DNA of 64,000 bases from Halalkalibacter urbisdiaboli (lineage in GTDB: Bacteria > Bacillota > Bacilli > Bacillales > Bacillaceae_D): positions 855,504 to 919,503 of the forward strand of contig NZ_MVJM01000003.1 in assembly GCF_002156385.1 (NCBI RefSeq), written 5' to 3'. Both the position numbers and the translations under genes were made by a program. The notes under the pieces were generated by a model that saw nothing but the letters and a program-made list of their open reading frames with translations, ran no database searches and was not told the origin of the DNA. Shown piece after piece: positions 53,077-61,295 of the stretch; position 1 is the first letter of the stretch; every line of letters begins with the position of its first letter.

Positions 53077-54180
53077 TTAAATATAATAATGTAAAAACTC
53101 AGATAAACTTAATACCGCAAGAGACTGACCATAAGGCATAGCTGTAATTTTTATTTCTTTGTAAAAATCAAGTGTATCGCCCATGCCTGTACCAACTGAT
53201 ACCTTTTGAACAGTTCCCTCTTCATTAATTTCTTTGATTAATCCTTGAATGGCTTTATGAGCAACTTCTTTATACTCTTGACTAATGTAGCGTTTATGCA
53301 CAGATTTTAGTATTCCGTAAGCGAATCCTGCAGTTGCAGATGCTTCAAGATAGGAGGACTTATCATCAATTAACGTATGCCATAATCCACTTTCATCTTG
53401 GTGTTTTGCTAAAGCTTCAACTTGTCGATTTAAAGTATCAATCAGGAACTCCCTGAAGAAATCCCCTTTTTTCAAGTCAAGAATCTCAATAATTTCTGGA
53501 ATCGCAATTGTTATCCAGCAGTTCCCTCTTGCCCAAAGTGCTTCAGCATAGTTATGATTTTCTTCAAACGTCCAACCATGAAACCACAAGCCTGTTCTTC
53601 TATCACTTAAATATTTGATATGTATTAAAAATTGTTTTTTTGCTTCTTCGATATATTCTGGTTTATTAAAGAGTTTCCCAATTTTCGCTAAAGGAAGTAC
53701 CGTCATCATTAACGTGTCATCCCAAAGTTGATTCTTATTTTCCGGACCATAGGTCATATGCTGTAACCCATCTTCCTTCGTACGTGGCATATCGTACATA
53801 ACCCATTCTGCCCAATCCTCTAAATAGGGGACGAACGTTTGATCTTTTGTGTCTTCATATAAATATGCCAATGTTAGAAAAGGCGCCATCGTGTTTACAT
53901 TCTTTGGTGGTACCCCTTCTTCAAAGCGCTCTTTAAACCAATCTGTAACAATATCTAAAGCTTTTTGGTCATTTGTTAGTTTCCAATATTTGTAGATCCC
54001 GTATAAACCAACGCCTTGTGGCCAGTTCCAAACATGCCAGCTCTTATCATCAACAACTAGACCATCAAAGTTTAATAAAAATTCGCCGGTATTGTCCTTA
54101 ATTTTTGTTAAATTATCCATTAATAAATGAATATACTGAATGACCTCTTTACGCTCAATAAACACTTCATTTTTTATCAT
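53077..54180 (-). CDS. Unsaturated rhamnogalacturonyl/glucuronyl hydrolase, GH105
   Basis: Cytoplasmic enzyme that removes unsaturated galacturonyl residues from pectin fragments left by lyases. The 367-residue protein lacks a signal peptide. WHVWNWPQGVGLYGIYKYWK near 50, QLWDDTLMMTVLPLA near 153, NYAEALWARGNCWITIAIPE near 208 and SYLEASATAGFAYGI near 275 match the (alpha/alpha)6-barrel of GH88/GH105, with aspartate in LWDDT as the catalytic candidate. The ATG at 54180 follows GGAGGCGATAAA. A cre box lies 37-50 bp upstream. Confidence 0.85.
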   Translation of the reverse strand: MIKNEVFIERKEVIQYIHLLMDNLTKIKDNTGEFLLNFDGLVVDDKSWHVWNWPQGVGLYGIYKYWKLTNDQKALDIVTDWFKERFEEGVPPKNVNTMAPFLTLAYLYEDTKDQTFVPYLEDWAEWVMYDMPRTKEDGLQHMTYGPENKNQLWDDTLMMTVLPLAKIGKLFNKPEYIEEAKKQFLIHIKYLSDRRTGLWFHGWTFEENHNYAEALWARGNCWITIAIPEIIEILDLKKGDFFREFLIDTLNRQVEALAKHQDESGLWHTLIDDKSSYLEASATAGFAYGILKSVHKRYISQEYKEVAHKAIQGLIKEINEEGTVQKVSVGTGMGDTLDFYKEIKITAMPYGQSLAVLSLSEFLHYYI

Positions 54181-54208
54181 TTTATCGCCTCCAACAATCA
54201 TTTAACAA

Positions 54209-54230
54209 CGTTATTATGATAACGCTCTCA
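54209..54230. promoter_or_regulatory. cre box and overlapping palindrome before the GH105 gene
   Basis: On the minus strand TGAGAGCGTTATCA (54230-54217) fits the CcpA cre consensus at all fixed positions. CGTTATTATGATAACG (54209-54224) is an overlapping perfect 6-4-6 palindrome, possibly the site of a second, LacI-type regulator. Carbon catabolite repression of the pectin genes is expected. Confidence 0.6.
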
Positions 54231-54397
54231 AAAGGTTTTCTATCATTTTAGATTAGAAGTATAATGAGGTCAATGCATTTTCATATAAAACAATAAAAAA
54301 CAGACAATTTCGTTGAAAAACAAAAAAGACTGTTTCTGTTTATATGGGTTAGATGAACTTCTACTAATAATGAAGAAAACCTTAGTAACAATCATGG

Positions 54398-55351
54398 TTA
54401 ATTTACGTACGTATGATTAGTGAAATAACAGCTGTAAGAATTCATTTTACATATTTTTTTAAGTCTAGTTGCCGCATCAACAATTTGATCTGATGTGTGA
54501 AACATTTCTTTTTGATTCGTAACAACTGCAATGGAGATTGCAACAAGTGGTATTTTTTCTATACTCCCCCGCCGATTTTCAGTATATACCCCTTCTCGTT
54601 CTATATCCTTTTTATCGTAAAACAGCTGTATTCTTTCATTAAAATCCTTTATTATACTTTGACAAATAAACTCGTAGTGGTGATGCGGAAATATTACAAC
54701 GAAATCATCGCCACCAATATGACCGATAAAGTCTTTTTTAGAATTGATGAATCTTTGAATGATTTTTGAAGTTTCTTGGATTAGTTGATCGCCTTTTTTA
54801 AAGCCATAAGTATCGTTATATTCTTTAAAATGGTCCAAATCAATGTACAATACACTAAATTGTTCAGCGCTTAATACTTGCTTTAATTTATCCTCAATCA
54901 TGTGGTTCCCTGGTAATTTCGTTAATGGATTTAAAAAAGTTGAAAGCACCGACTGGATTTCAGCAACCTTTAATAATAATTTCTGAATACTAACGACACC
55001 AAAGAATTTTCCATTTTTCGTAACGATGACGTAATTAAACACATCCTCTTCCGGTCTATTCATAGCTAAAGTGCTAACGTTCGTTACGGAATCAGCATAA
55101 TCGACAATGAGTGGGTTATTATGAAGTAATAAATCAATAGTCCTATTCATATATAAGCTGTACCCATATAAACTCCCTATCTTTTGGTAAAATTGTGTTT
55201 TTGAAATTAAGCCGATCGGAGCGTCATCATCGATAATCACGATTCCTTGTAACGATGGATACTCATTAAATAATTCATGTACATGCTTGTTTATGGATGT
55301 TGGCAATAAACAAGGCACCATTTCAGCAATTTCTCCAATAAAAGTAATCAT
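54398..55351 (-). CDS. CBS-pair and GGDEF domain protein (diguanylate cyclase-like)
   Basis: A 317-residue cytosolic protein. Residues 1-130 form a CBS-type sensor pair (LQGIVIIDDDAPIGLISKTQ and FNYVIVTKNGKFFGVVSIQK). Residues 150-310 are a GGDEF domain: DPLTKLPGNHMIED-like NPLTKLPGNHMIEDKL near 141, LYIDLDHFKEYNDTYGF near 170 and the active-site GGDDF near 216. A GGDDF variant still permits activity, so c-di-GMP synthesis is possible. No partner gene is adjacent. Confidence 0.8.
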   Translation of the reverse strand: MITFIGEIAEMVPCLLPTSINKHVHELFNEYPSLQGIVIIDDDAPIGLISKTQFYQKIGSLYGYSLYMNRTIDLLLHNNPLIVDYADSVTNVSTLAMNRPEEDVFNYVIVTKNGKFFGVVSIQKLLLKVAEIQSVLSTFLNPLTKLPGNHMIEDKLKQVLSAEQFSVLYIDLDHFKEYNDTYGFKKGDQLIQETSKIIQRFINSKKDFIGHIGGDDFVVIFPHHHYEFICQSIIKDFNERIQLFYDKKDIEREGVYTENRRGSIEKIPLVAISIAVVTNQKEMFHTSDQIVDAATRLKKICKMNSYSCYFTNHTYVN

Positions 55352-55583
55352 AATGCACCATCCATATCTTTTAAACTAATCACATTATAACAGGTAATTG
55401 TTAAATTAATGTAAAGATTGATCAAAAAATCACTTCTTTGGTTTTAGGTTAAAAGTATTGCATTTAAGTTTCTCTGTCAAAAAAATTACATTCGGAGAGC
55501 ATGAAATCGATATAGATTAAACCAAACACGTTGTATATTAAACGGACGAAAAGAGGCATGTTATTCATGAAAGGAGAGAGGAT

Positions 55584-56183
55584 ATGTCGTTAAAAATAAA
55601 AATTTATTCAGATTATGTATGACCCTTTTGTTTTCTGGCGGAGTTTCCGTTAAAAGAAGCGATTCAAGGTAAGAATGTCTCTTTAGAGTGGATGCCTTTT
55701 GAACTTCGACCTTATCCAACTGAAACATTGAAGCCTGAAGGAGATTATTTGAAACGAACCTGGGAACAATCTGTTTACCCACTGGCTGAACGAATGGGGG
55801 TCCATATCGTGTTACCTGATATCTCTCCTCAGCCATACACGCACTTAGCATTCGAAGGATATCAATATGCTTTTGAGCATGAAAAGGGAAATGATTATAA
55901 CGCTCGTATATTACGGGCCTTTTTTCAAGAAGGATTAGACATTGGCGATATTTTAGTATTAACAAAGCTTGCCGGAGAAGTTGGTTTACACGAACAAGAA
56001 TTTCAAGAAGCGTTGGAGACGCGGAAGTATAAAGAGCTTCACCAGCGTTCACTCGAGCATGCTCAAACTGAGGTCAACATTACCTCAGTTCCAACATTTG
56101 TTATAGGTGATAAGGTCGTTGCTGGGATGCGTTCAAAGGAAATGTTGGAGTCAGTTATTGATAAAGAGTTAATAAATTTATGA
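55584..56183 (+). CDS. DsbA/FrnE-family oxidoreductase, probable selenoprotein (in-frame TGA at 55620-55622)
   Basis: Thioredoxin-fold protein of the DsbA family (FrnE-like subgroup). Read through the TGA at codon 13, the frame gives 199 residues. The start MSLKIKIYSDYV-U-PFCFLAEFPL shows UPFC in place of the family CPxC active site, so selenocysteine sits at the reactive N-terminal position. The rest is intact: WMPFELRPYPTETLKPEG near 37, the helical insert and the cis-proline loop SVPTFVIGDKVVAG near 170. The ATG at 55584 follows AAAGGAGAGAGGAT, so translation is set to begin before the TGA. A hairpin follows the TGA at the expected distance. No signal peptide is seen, so it acts in the cytoplasm. 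Confidence 0.85.
55631..55657 (+). promoter_or_regulatory. Candidate bacterial SECIS element of the DsbA-family gene
   Basis: CTGGCGGA (55635-55642) and TCCGTTA (55646-55652) form a stem with G-U pairs, extended below by TTTT/AAAAG pairing past one mismatch. The 3-nt loop GTT begins 20 nt after the TGA and has G first. This fits the bacterial SECIS rules, though the G-U pairs make it weaker than the other two. Confidence 0.6.
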
Positions 56184-56185
56184 AT

Positions 56186-56233
56186 GAGGGTATCTCAAAA
56201 GGTCCTGTTTTTGACCTTTTGGGACACCCTTAT
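56186..56233. repeat. Hairpin of the GGGTGTC family, probable terminator
   Basis: GGGTATCTCAAAAGGTC pairs with GACCTTTTGGGACACCC with few mismatches. It lies between the DsbA-family gene and the convergent dehydrogenase. It is related to the repeats at 20395, 22804 and 27229. Confidence 0.7.
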
Positions 56234-56241
56234 TTAATGTT

Positions 56242-56958
56242 TTAAGGATTTGTTGACCAGAGACCAGCAGACTTAATAAAGACACGAGAATTTAGTTTTA
56301 ATTGAGCGACTATAAATTCGGCCAGGTCTTCTGGCTGCATTACTTTTTCTGGATTGCCGTCTGTTAAATTTGTTTCGATGGCCAAGTCCGTCGCAACTGT
56401 ACTTGGCGTTAAAGCACTCACACGAATGTTATGCTTCCGCACCTCAAGCATTAATGACTCAGTTAACCCGAGCACGGCGAATTTTGATGCACTATATGCA
56501 CTCGTAACGGGAGCACCTTTTTGTCCAGCTGTTGATGCAATATTAATAATATCCCCTGCTTTACGCTCGATCATTTCTGGCAGCACTACTCTTGTCACGT
56601 TATAGACACCGATTAAATTGACTTGAATAATTCGTTCCCACTCTTCTGGAGATAAATCCATAAAGCCACCAAATTTTGCGATGCCGGCATTATTTATTAA
56701 AATATTTATTTGCTGTAGCTCGTTTTTTATATAAGACACAGCTTCTTCTACTGGCTGAAGATTGGAGACATCAGCTGTTGCATATGCTGTATTGACGCCA
56801 ATCTCTTTGAGCTCTTGTGCTACTTTTTCAAGATTAGCATTCGTCATCCCAATTAATCCAATATGTACGCCTTCTTTAGCTAATGCGATCGCTGTTGCAC
56901 GTCCAATCCCTCGACCAGCCCCGGTAATTAAAGCCGTTTGTCCTTTCAATGAACGCAT
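56242..56958 (-). CDS. Short-chain dehydrogenase/reductase (FabG-like)
   Basis: A 238-residue SDR enzyme. The cofactor motif [10 protein letters not shown] is near residue 12, [10 protein letters not shown] near 88, and the catalytic serine, tyrosine and lysine lie in [21 protein letters not shown] near 140-160. The length and sequence are close to 3-oxoacyl-ACP reductase-like proteins such as Bacillus YoxD. The substrate is not known. It is a single gene. Confidence 0.85.
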   Translation of the reverse strand: MRSLKGQTALITGAGRGIGRATAIALAKEGVHIGLIGMTNANLEKVAQELKEIGVNTAYATADVSNLQPVEEAVSYIKNELQQINILINNAGIAKFGGFMDLSPEEWERIIQVNLIGVYNVTRVVLPEMIERKAGDIINIASTAGQKGAPVTSAYSASKFAVLGLTESLMLEVRKHNIRVSALTPSTVATDLAIETNLTDGNPEKVMQPEDLAEFIVAQLKLNSRVFIKSAGLWSTNP

Positions 56959-57050
56959 TTACATCCACTCCCTTGTAAAATAATTGAAATTATCTAACTT
57001 ACATATTTTCTCATATTGAATAGTAGAATTCAAAAATAAGCTCATTAAAA

Positions 57051-57085
57051 AGCAGTGAGCTTTGATTACGTTAGCTCACTGCTGA
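57051..57085 (-). terminator. Terminator after the small gene 57092-57211
   Basis: AGCAGTGAGCT pairs perfectly with AGCTCACTGCT around a 12-nt loop; TTTTTAATG follows on the minus strand. Confidence 0.85.
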
Positions 57086-57091
57086 TATGTT

Positions 57092-57211
57092 TTATTTGTT
57101 TTTCGTTTTCTTAGTTTGGTGTTCGCGATCGTTATATTCTGGGTACAATTGATTTCCTTCGTTGCTTTTTTGGGCACGTTCATTGTTAGTTTTCGTTCTT
57201 TTATCTGCCAT
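57092..57211 (-). CDS. Small hydrophilic protein, 39 residues
   Basis: Starts MADKRTKTNNERAQKSNEGN and ends KKTKNK; very basic and hydrophilic. TGGAGGCTAAGCAA precedes the ATG. It lies 18 bp after the SspH-type gene in the same direction, so it is probably a minor spore protein too. No family was assigned. Confidence 0.65.
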   Translation of the reverse strand: MADKRTKTNNERAQKSNEGNQLYPEYNDREHQTKKTKNK

Positions 57212-57229
57212 TTGCTTAGCCTCCAGTTA

Positions 57230-57421
57230 TTATCTTCTTGATTCGCCTTCTTCTAACGAGTCGACTGGTAAATCGAATTGTTCTTCTTTTGGAGACATTG
57301 ATTTAACTGTCACCATGTTGTTTGAATCATTTGTCTCCATTAGCCATACAGGTTGTCCATGATACGTAACCTCGATCTCTGCTGGTGAAGAGATGATTTG
57401 TTTTGCTCTTGTGATATCCAC
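57230..57421 (-). CDS. Small acid-soluble spore protein H family (second copy)
   Basis: A 63-residue SspH-type protein from GTG at 57421, set by AGGAGCGGAAGCC. (M)DITRAKQIISSPAEIEVTYH followed by GQPVWLMETNDSNN gives the SspH signature more clearly than the copy at 20809. The C-terminus is acidic. It heads a two-gene operon with the 39-residue protein. Confidence 0.85.
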   Translation of the reverse strand: MDITRAKQIISSPAEIEVTYHGQPVWLMETNDSNNMVTVKSMSPKEEQFDLPVDSLEEGESRR

Positions 57422-57658
57422 GGCTTCCGCTCCTATCTTAAAGTTTTTCATTTTATTTTGTAACTAAGACATAAACTTTATTCATAGTCATGAAGTAGTT
57501 AATAATTTTCGGGAAATTGTTTAACTTATTTTCTTATCTTAAAATAATTAAGTCATTTTTGAATTGATATGGCACCAATATGGTCTTACAAATTCAGGAG
57601 CATAAAGATGATTTGAAAAAATTCAAGGTTGCCAAAATTATTTGTCTATAGTATAAAT

Positions 57659-57686
57659 TGCCTTACCTTCGTTTCCAGGTAAGGCG
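57659..57686 (-). terminator. Terminator after the EEP-family gene
   Basis: GCCTTACCT pairs perfectly with AGGTAAGGC around an 8-nt loop. Confidence 0.75.
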
Positions 57687-57700
57687 ATTTTATTATGTTT

Positions 57701-58543
57701 CTAATTTAAATGACAAACTAACTCATCTGTAATACTTTGCGCTTGTAAATGTAGTACAGCACTAACAGGAAAATGGTCTGAGGCTTCACTTTCTAAAACC
57801 GTAACCTCCTCAACTTCAAAATCACAGCTGTGAAAAATATAATCAATCTGCCAGTTCTCACTATAGTACGTTTGAATCGGAATGCCTAAGTTACTTTTAG
57901 TAAGAAAGTGATTCCACTCTTGATATTCTTCTTTGTCTGGAAGGGCATTTAAATCTCCAGTTAATATAATGGGTGCATCTAATGTTTCTGTCTGATCCCT
58001 TATTACATTAATCGCTTCTAACCGTTCATCTTCATTTAAACCTAAATGTGTATTAAGAACATAAATTTTTTGTGAGCTTGTCACTTGGATTTCCGATAAT
58101 AAGGCGGAACGATTTTCTCGTTTGGTCAAAAATGAAATAATTTCAGTATCATTTATAGGGAATTTTGAGAGAATTGCATTACCATAATAAAGCCCTGGAA
58201 ATGACAATGATGGGTTAAATACGACATTCATGTCAAGTGCGTTTGCGATTTCTGTTACTTGATCAATGAATTGCGAGCGAATGCTATAACGTTCAACCTC
58301 TTGTAAACTAATTATATCTGCATTTAATGAATTTAAGGTCTCGATTGTCCGATTAAGATCCACACGATTATCAAGTCCTCTTCCATATCTCATATTATAC
58401 GTTGTAACCGTTATCATTTTGTCGTCTTCTAAAAATTTTTCGTGCTGATACAAAGTAAAGGTCGATTTATATTCACTATGTATTAAAAAGATAATGACTA
58501 GAATACTAGATATACTCAAGAAAAAATGTTTTCTTTTGAACAT
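57701..58543 (-). CDS. Endonuclease/exonuclease/phosphatase-family protein, secreted or anchored
   Basis: A 280-residue protein with an N-terminal hydrophobic signal or anchor (FFLSISSILVIIFLIHS). The EEP catalytic motifs follow: TTYNMRYGRG near 48, SLQEVERYS near 78, LNTHLGLNEDERL near 165, ILTGDLNALPD near 195 and EASDHFPVSAVL near 258. Extracellular nuclease or sphingomyelinase-like phosphodiesterase activity is possible. It is a single gene with GAGGGAAAGTT before the ATG. Confidence 0.8.
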   Translation of the reverse strand: MFKRKHFFLSISSILVIIFLIHSEYKSTFTLYQHEKFLEDDKMITVTTYNMRYGRGLDNRVDLNRTIETLNSLNADIISLQEVERYSIRSQFIDQVTEIANALDMNVVFNPSLSFPGLYYGNAILSKFPINDTEIISFLTKRENRSALLSEIQVTSSQKIYVLNTHLGLNEDERLEAINVIRDQTETLDAPIILTGDLNALPDKEEYQEWNHFLTKSNLGIPIQTYYSENWQIDYIFHSCDFEVEEVTVLESEASDHFPVSAVLHLQAQSITDELVCHLN

Positions 58544-58633
58544 AACTTTCCCTCACCCCACTATTCTTTCTTTATATTACTATAATTTCTGAATAGTTGG
58601 AATGCTATCTTTACATAAGGGGAAAATAGGAAA

Positions 58634-58656
58634 GGCTCACGATTGCTCGTGAGCCT
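58634..58656 (-). terminator. Terminator after 58662-58964
   Basis: GGCTCACGA pairs perfectly with TCGTGAGCC around TTGC. Confidence 0.75.
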
Positions 58657-58661
58657 AAACA

Positions 58662-58964
58662 TTATCGGTTTTTTAAATAGGTGTCGAGTATTTCTTTGAC
58701 GCGGTCCGCTTGGTCTGTTTTTACAACATAATGGTCGCCAACTAACTGATGATCGATATTTTCGATTCCTTGTTTATTTAAAAAGCTAACAACATCATCT
58801 ACATCTTCTGTTTCAGTTAGAAGCACCTTTTTGCCTACATACTCTTCATTTACGTAGACATCATATGCATCATGCGAATTTTTGACTTCATTCGCATCAG
58901 AGTCGTAAAGTGCGAAGGCTAAGATAGGATAACTTGAGCTCGACCCTCCAACATTATTAAACAT
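58662..58964 (-). CDS. Hypothetical protein, 100 residues
   Basis: A small soluble protein: YPILAFALYDSDANEVKNSH, DAYDVYVNEEYVGKKVLLTE and DHYVVKTDQADRVKEILDTY. The mixed alpha/beta pattern is clear, but I cannot name the family. GGAGTTGATAATGCA precedes the start. Nothing links it to a neighbour. Confidence 0.6.
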   Translation of the reverse strand: MFNNVGGSSSSYPILAFALYDSDANEVKNSHDAYDVYVNEEYVGKKVLLTETEDVDDVVSFLNKQGIENIDHQLVGDHYVVKTDQADRVKEILDTYLKNR

Positions 58965-59036
58965 TGCATTATCAACTCCATTCTTTTTTTATTAGTTTGA
59001 GCGAATATATGCAATGTTATGTGCTAATTGTGTCGT

Positions 59037-59444
59037 TCAACTGTTTTGTTGTTTGTATCTCCACATCTTATACCGATAACGGATCGTACAGCCGATACAA
59101 AATCCGGCAAGTGCCAAGCCTGCTGCAACTGCAACCAACAAACTAAACACATGTCCTATAACATGAAAGTTTAACGTATAAAAAAGGATAGATAGAGCCA
59201 AACAAATTGTAGCTATCCATTGATTAAAAAGCTGTTGCTCTGGATCCTCTTGAATATAACTTGATGCTGTATTTCTCAGGAAGTTTTTACTAAAGTGAAT
59301 AAGTGGATTTTGTTTTTTTATAAGGGTAATTATCCCTACAATTAAAGGTATGAATAAAAATCCTGTATGAATGAGAAATGCAAGTAGAATAAATAGAAGA
59401 ATAAAGATTTGGTTTAGTTGAACAAGTGGTTTCGGAATACCCAT
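59037..59444 (-). CDS. DUF4395 membrane protein
   Basis: A 135-residue protein with four hydrophobic segments. MGIPKPLVQLNQIFILLFIL at the start and the later IATICLALSILFYTLNFHVI and GFCIGCTIRYRY are DUF4395 hallmarks. The ATG at 59444 follows GAGGAGGCTTCCTAAG. The function is unknown; some relatives are thiosulfate-related membrane proteins. Confidence 0.75.
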   Translation of the reverse strand: MGIPKPLVQLNQIFILLFILLAFLIHTGFLFIPLIVGIITLIKKQNPLIHFSKNFLRNTASSYIQEDPEQQLFNQWIATICLALSILFYTLNFHVIGHVFSLLVAVAAGLALAGFCIGCTIRYRYKMWRYKQQNS

Positions 59445-59554
59445 CTTAGGAAGCCTCCTCTTTTTAATGATGATAACATGGTTCTTATCAAAAACATATT
59501 TCGTTCTATTTTTGTTCACTCTAATACTTAATTTTGATTAAAGTGGTGGTTTTA

Positions 59555-60277
59555 ATGGAAAATCCGTCTTTTTGGGATCCTGCTGTAACTGAACAAGCTT
59601 TGTTCTTATCTCCTGCCCATCTTTCGACTCTGCTTTTATGTCTTATGTTCCTTGGATGGTTATTTTCACATCGAGATAAAAGTTATATGAAAACATATGT
59701 TCGATGGGGGTTGATGTTCCTTTTATTAGGTTCAGAAATTAGTATTCTTTTTTGGGCTATTTTAACAGGCACTTGGGACTTACGTACACATTTGCCACTT
59801 CAATTGTGTACTATTAGTCTTTTCCTTTGTGTTTGGATGTTGTTAACAAAACATCGAACGACCTTTGAAATCGTGTATTTTTTTGGTATTGGTGGTGCCA
59901 CACAAGCGCTTGTTACACCTGAACTTTTTTATTCATTCCCACATTTTCGTTTCTTTCACTTTTTTATTGCTCATCTCGCAATTATCCTTGCTATTCTATA
60001 CATGGTTTGGGTCGAACGGTTTATTGTTACAATAAAATCTTTAATTAAATCCTTTGTAGTATTAAATGTGATTGCACTTTATGTCTTTATTATGAATCAA
60101 CTCCTTGGGACTAATTATATGTTTTTAGCTCGGAAGCCAACGACACCAACAATCGTTGATTATCTTGGTCCCTATCCTTGGTATATTCTCTCACTTGAGG
60201 CTGTTGTTCTCATCATTTACTTTCTTCTTTATTTACCATTTTGGAAAAAAGATAGTCATTTAAAAATGGAAAAATAA
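59555..60277 (+). CDS. TIGR02206-family membrane protein (YwaF-like)
   Basis: A 240-residue protein with about seven membrane segments. HLPLQLCTISLFLCVWML near 83, FFGIGGATQALVTPEL near 112 and FRFFHFFIAHLAIILAIL near 134 match the YwaF/TIGR02206 family. The ATG at 59555 follows AAAGTGGTGGTTTTA. No function is established for the family. Confidence 0.8.
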   Translation: MENPSFWDPAVTEQALFLSPAHLSTLLLCLMFLGWLFSHRDKSYMKTYVRWGLMFLLLGSEISILFWAILTGTWDLRTHLPLQLCTISLFLCVWMLLTKHRTTFEIVYFFGIGGATQALVTPELFYSFPHFRFFHFFIAHLAIILAILYMVWVERFIVTIKSLIKSFVVLNVIALYVFIMNQLLGTNYMFLARKPTTPTIVDYLGPYPWYILSLEAVVLIIYFLLYLPFWKKDSHLKMEK

Positions 60278-60344
60278 GTAACACATAGTCTTTACTACAT
60301 TTTCCAAACTAATAACGCATGATTACGTATAAAGGAGACTGAAA

Positions 60345-61223
60345 ATGTTTTATCACGTAAAAGAACTTCAGTATAATGCAAAGCCTTCACAACCTGATCC
60401 CGTTTATGCAAAGAAGCTTCAAGAAATTCTTGGTGGGCAATATGGTGAAATGTCTGTTATGATGCAGTATTTATTTCAAGGCTGGAATTGTCGTGCCGAT
60501 AATAAATATCGCGACATGATATTAGATATTGCAACAGAAGAAATTGCTCACGTTGAAATGATTGCGACAATGATCGCTCAATTATTAGATGGTGCTCCAG
60601 CAGGTGATCAGGAATTAGCAGCAGTAGATCCAGCTGTACATGCTGTTTTAGGAGGAATGAATCCACAGCATACGATTGTTGCAGGGCTAGGGGCGAGACC
60701 CGATGATAGTGTTGGCTTCCCATGGACTGCACGTTATACAATTGCAAGTGGTAACCTACTAGCGGACTTTAGAGCGAACTTAAATGCCGAATCACAAGGA
60801 AGATTACAGGCAGTGCGTCTATATGAAATGACGACTGATCCTGGGGTACGTGATATGCTTTCGTTTTTAATTGCACGTGACGCGATGCATCAGAATCAAT
60901 GGATGGCCGCCATTGAAGAACTAGAGCGAACACAAGGGTCGCTCGTTCCTACCGATTTTAATCGTGATTTTGAAAAGCAGGAAGTATCCTATTCTTTTAT
61001 GAATTTCTCTCAAGGTGAAGCAAGTAGTCATGGCAGTTGGGCGCATGGACCATCTTTTGATGGCCAAGGGAATTTCGAGTATATTCAAAGCCCAACAGCA
61101 ATGGGTCATAAACCTCATTTAAACCCGGCTCCGCCGTTTGTGCACGGAACTCCGCCGGAAGATATTAGGATGATGCAAAATGCTCGTAATATGAACATTA
61201 ATCAACAAAATCAATTTCGCTAA
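60345..61223 (+). CDS. Manganese catalase
   Basis: Converts hydrogen peroxide to water and oxygen at a di-manganese site. The 292-residue protein has the four-helix ligands: GGQYGEMSVMMQYLFQGW near 30 (E35), ATEEIAHVEMIATMIAQLL near 65 (E66 and H69), LNAESQGRLQAVRLYEMT near 145 and FLIARDAMHQNQW near 175. The C-terminal tail is Gly/Asn/Gln-rich. Spore-associated homologues such as CotJC and YdbD exist. AAAGGAGACTGAAA precedes the start and a strong terminator follows. Confidence 0.9.
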   Translation: MFYHVKELQYNAKPSQPDPVYAKKLQEILGGQYGEMSVMMQYLFQGWNCRADNKYRDMILDIATEEIAHVEMIATMIAQLLDGAPAGDQELAAVDPAVHAVLGGMNPQHTIVAGLGARPDDSVGFPWTARYTIASGNLLADFRANLNAESQGRLQAVRLYEMTTDPGVRDMLSFLIARDAMHQNQWMAAIEELERTQGSLVPTDFNRDFEKQEVSYSFMNFSQGEASSHGSWAHGPSFDGQGNFEYIQSPTAMGHKPHLNPAPPFVHGTPPEDIRMMQNARNMNINQQNQFR

Positions 61224-61233
61224 GCATTTCAAA

Positions 61234-61268
61234 GAAGGTTACAAATCACGGGTGATTTGTAACCTTTA
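61234..61268 (+). terminator. Terminator after Mn catalase
   Basis: AAGGTTACAAATCAC pairs with TGATTTGTAACCTT around GGG. Confidence 0.8.
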
Positions 61269-61295
61269 CGTATAGACCATATAGCATGTTTTTAT

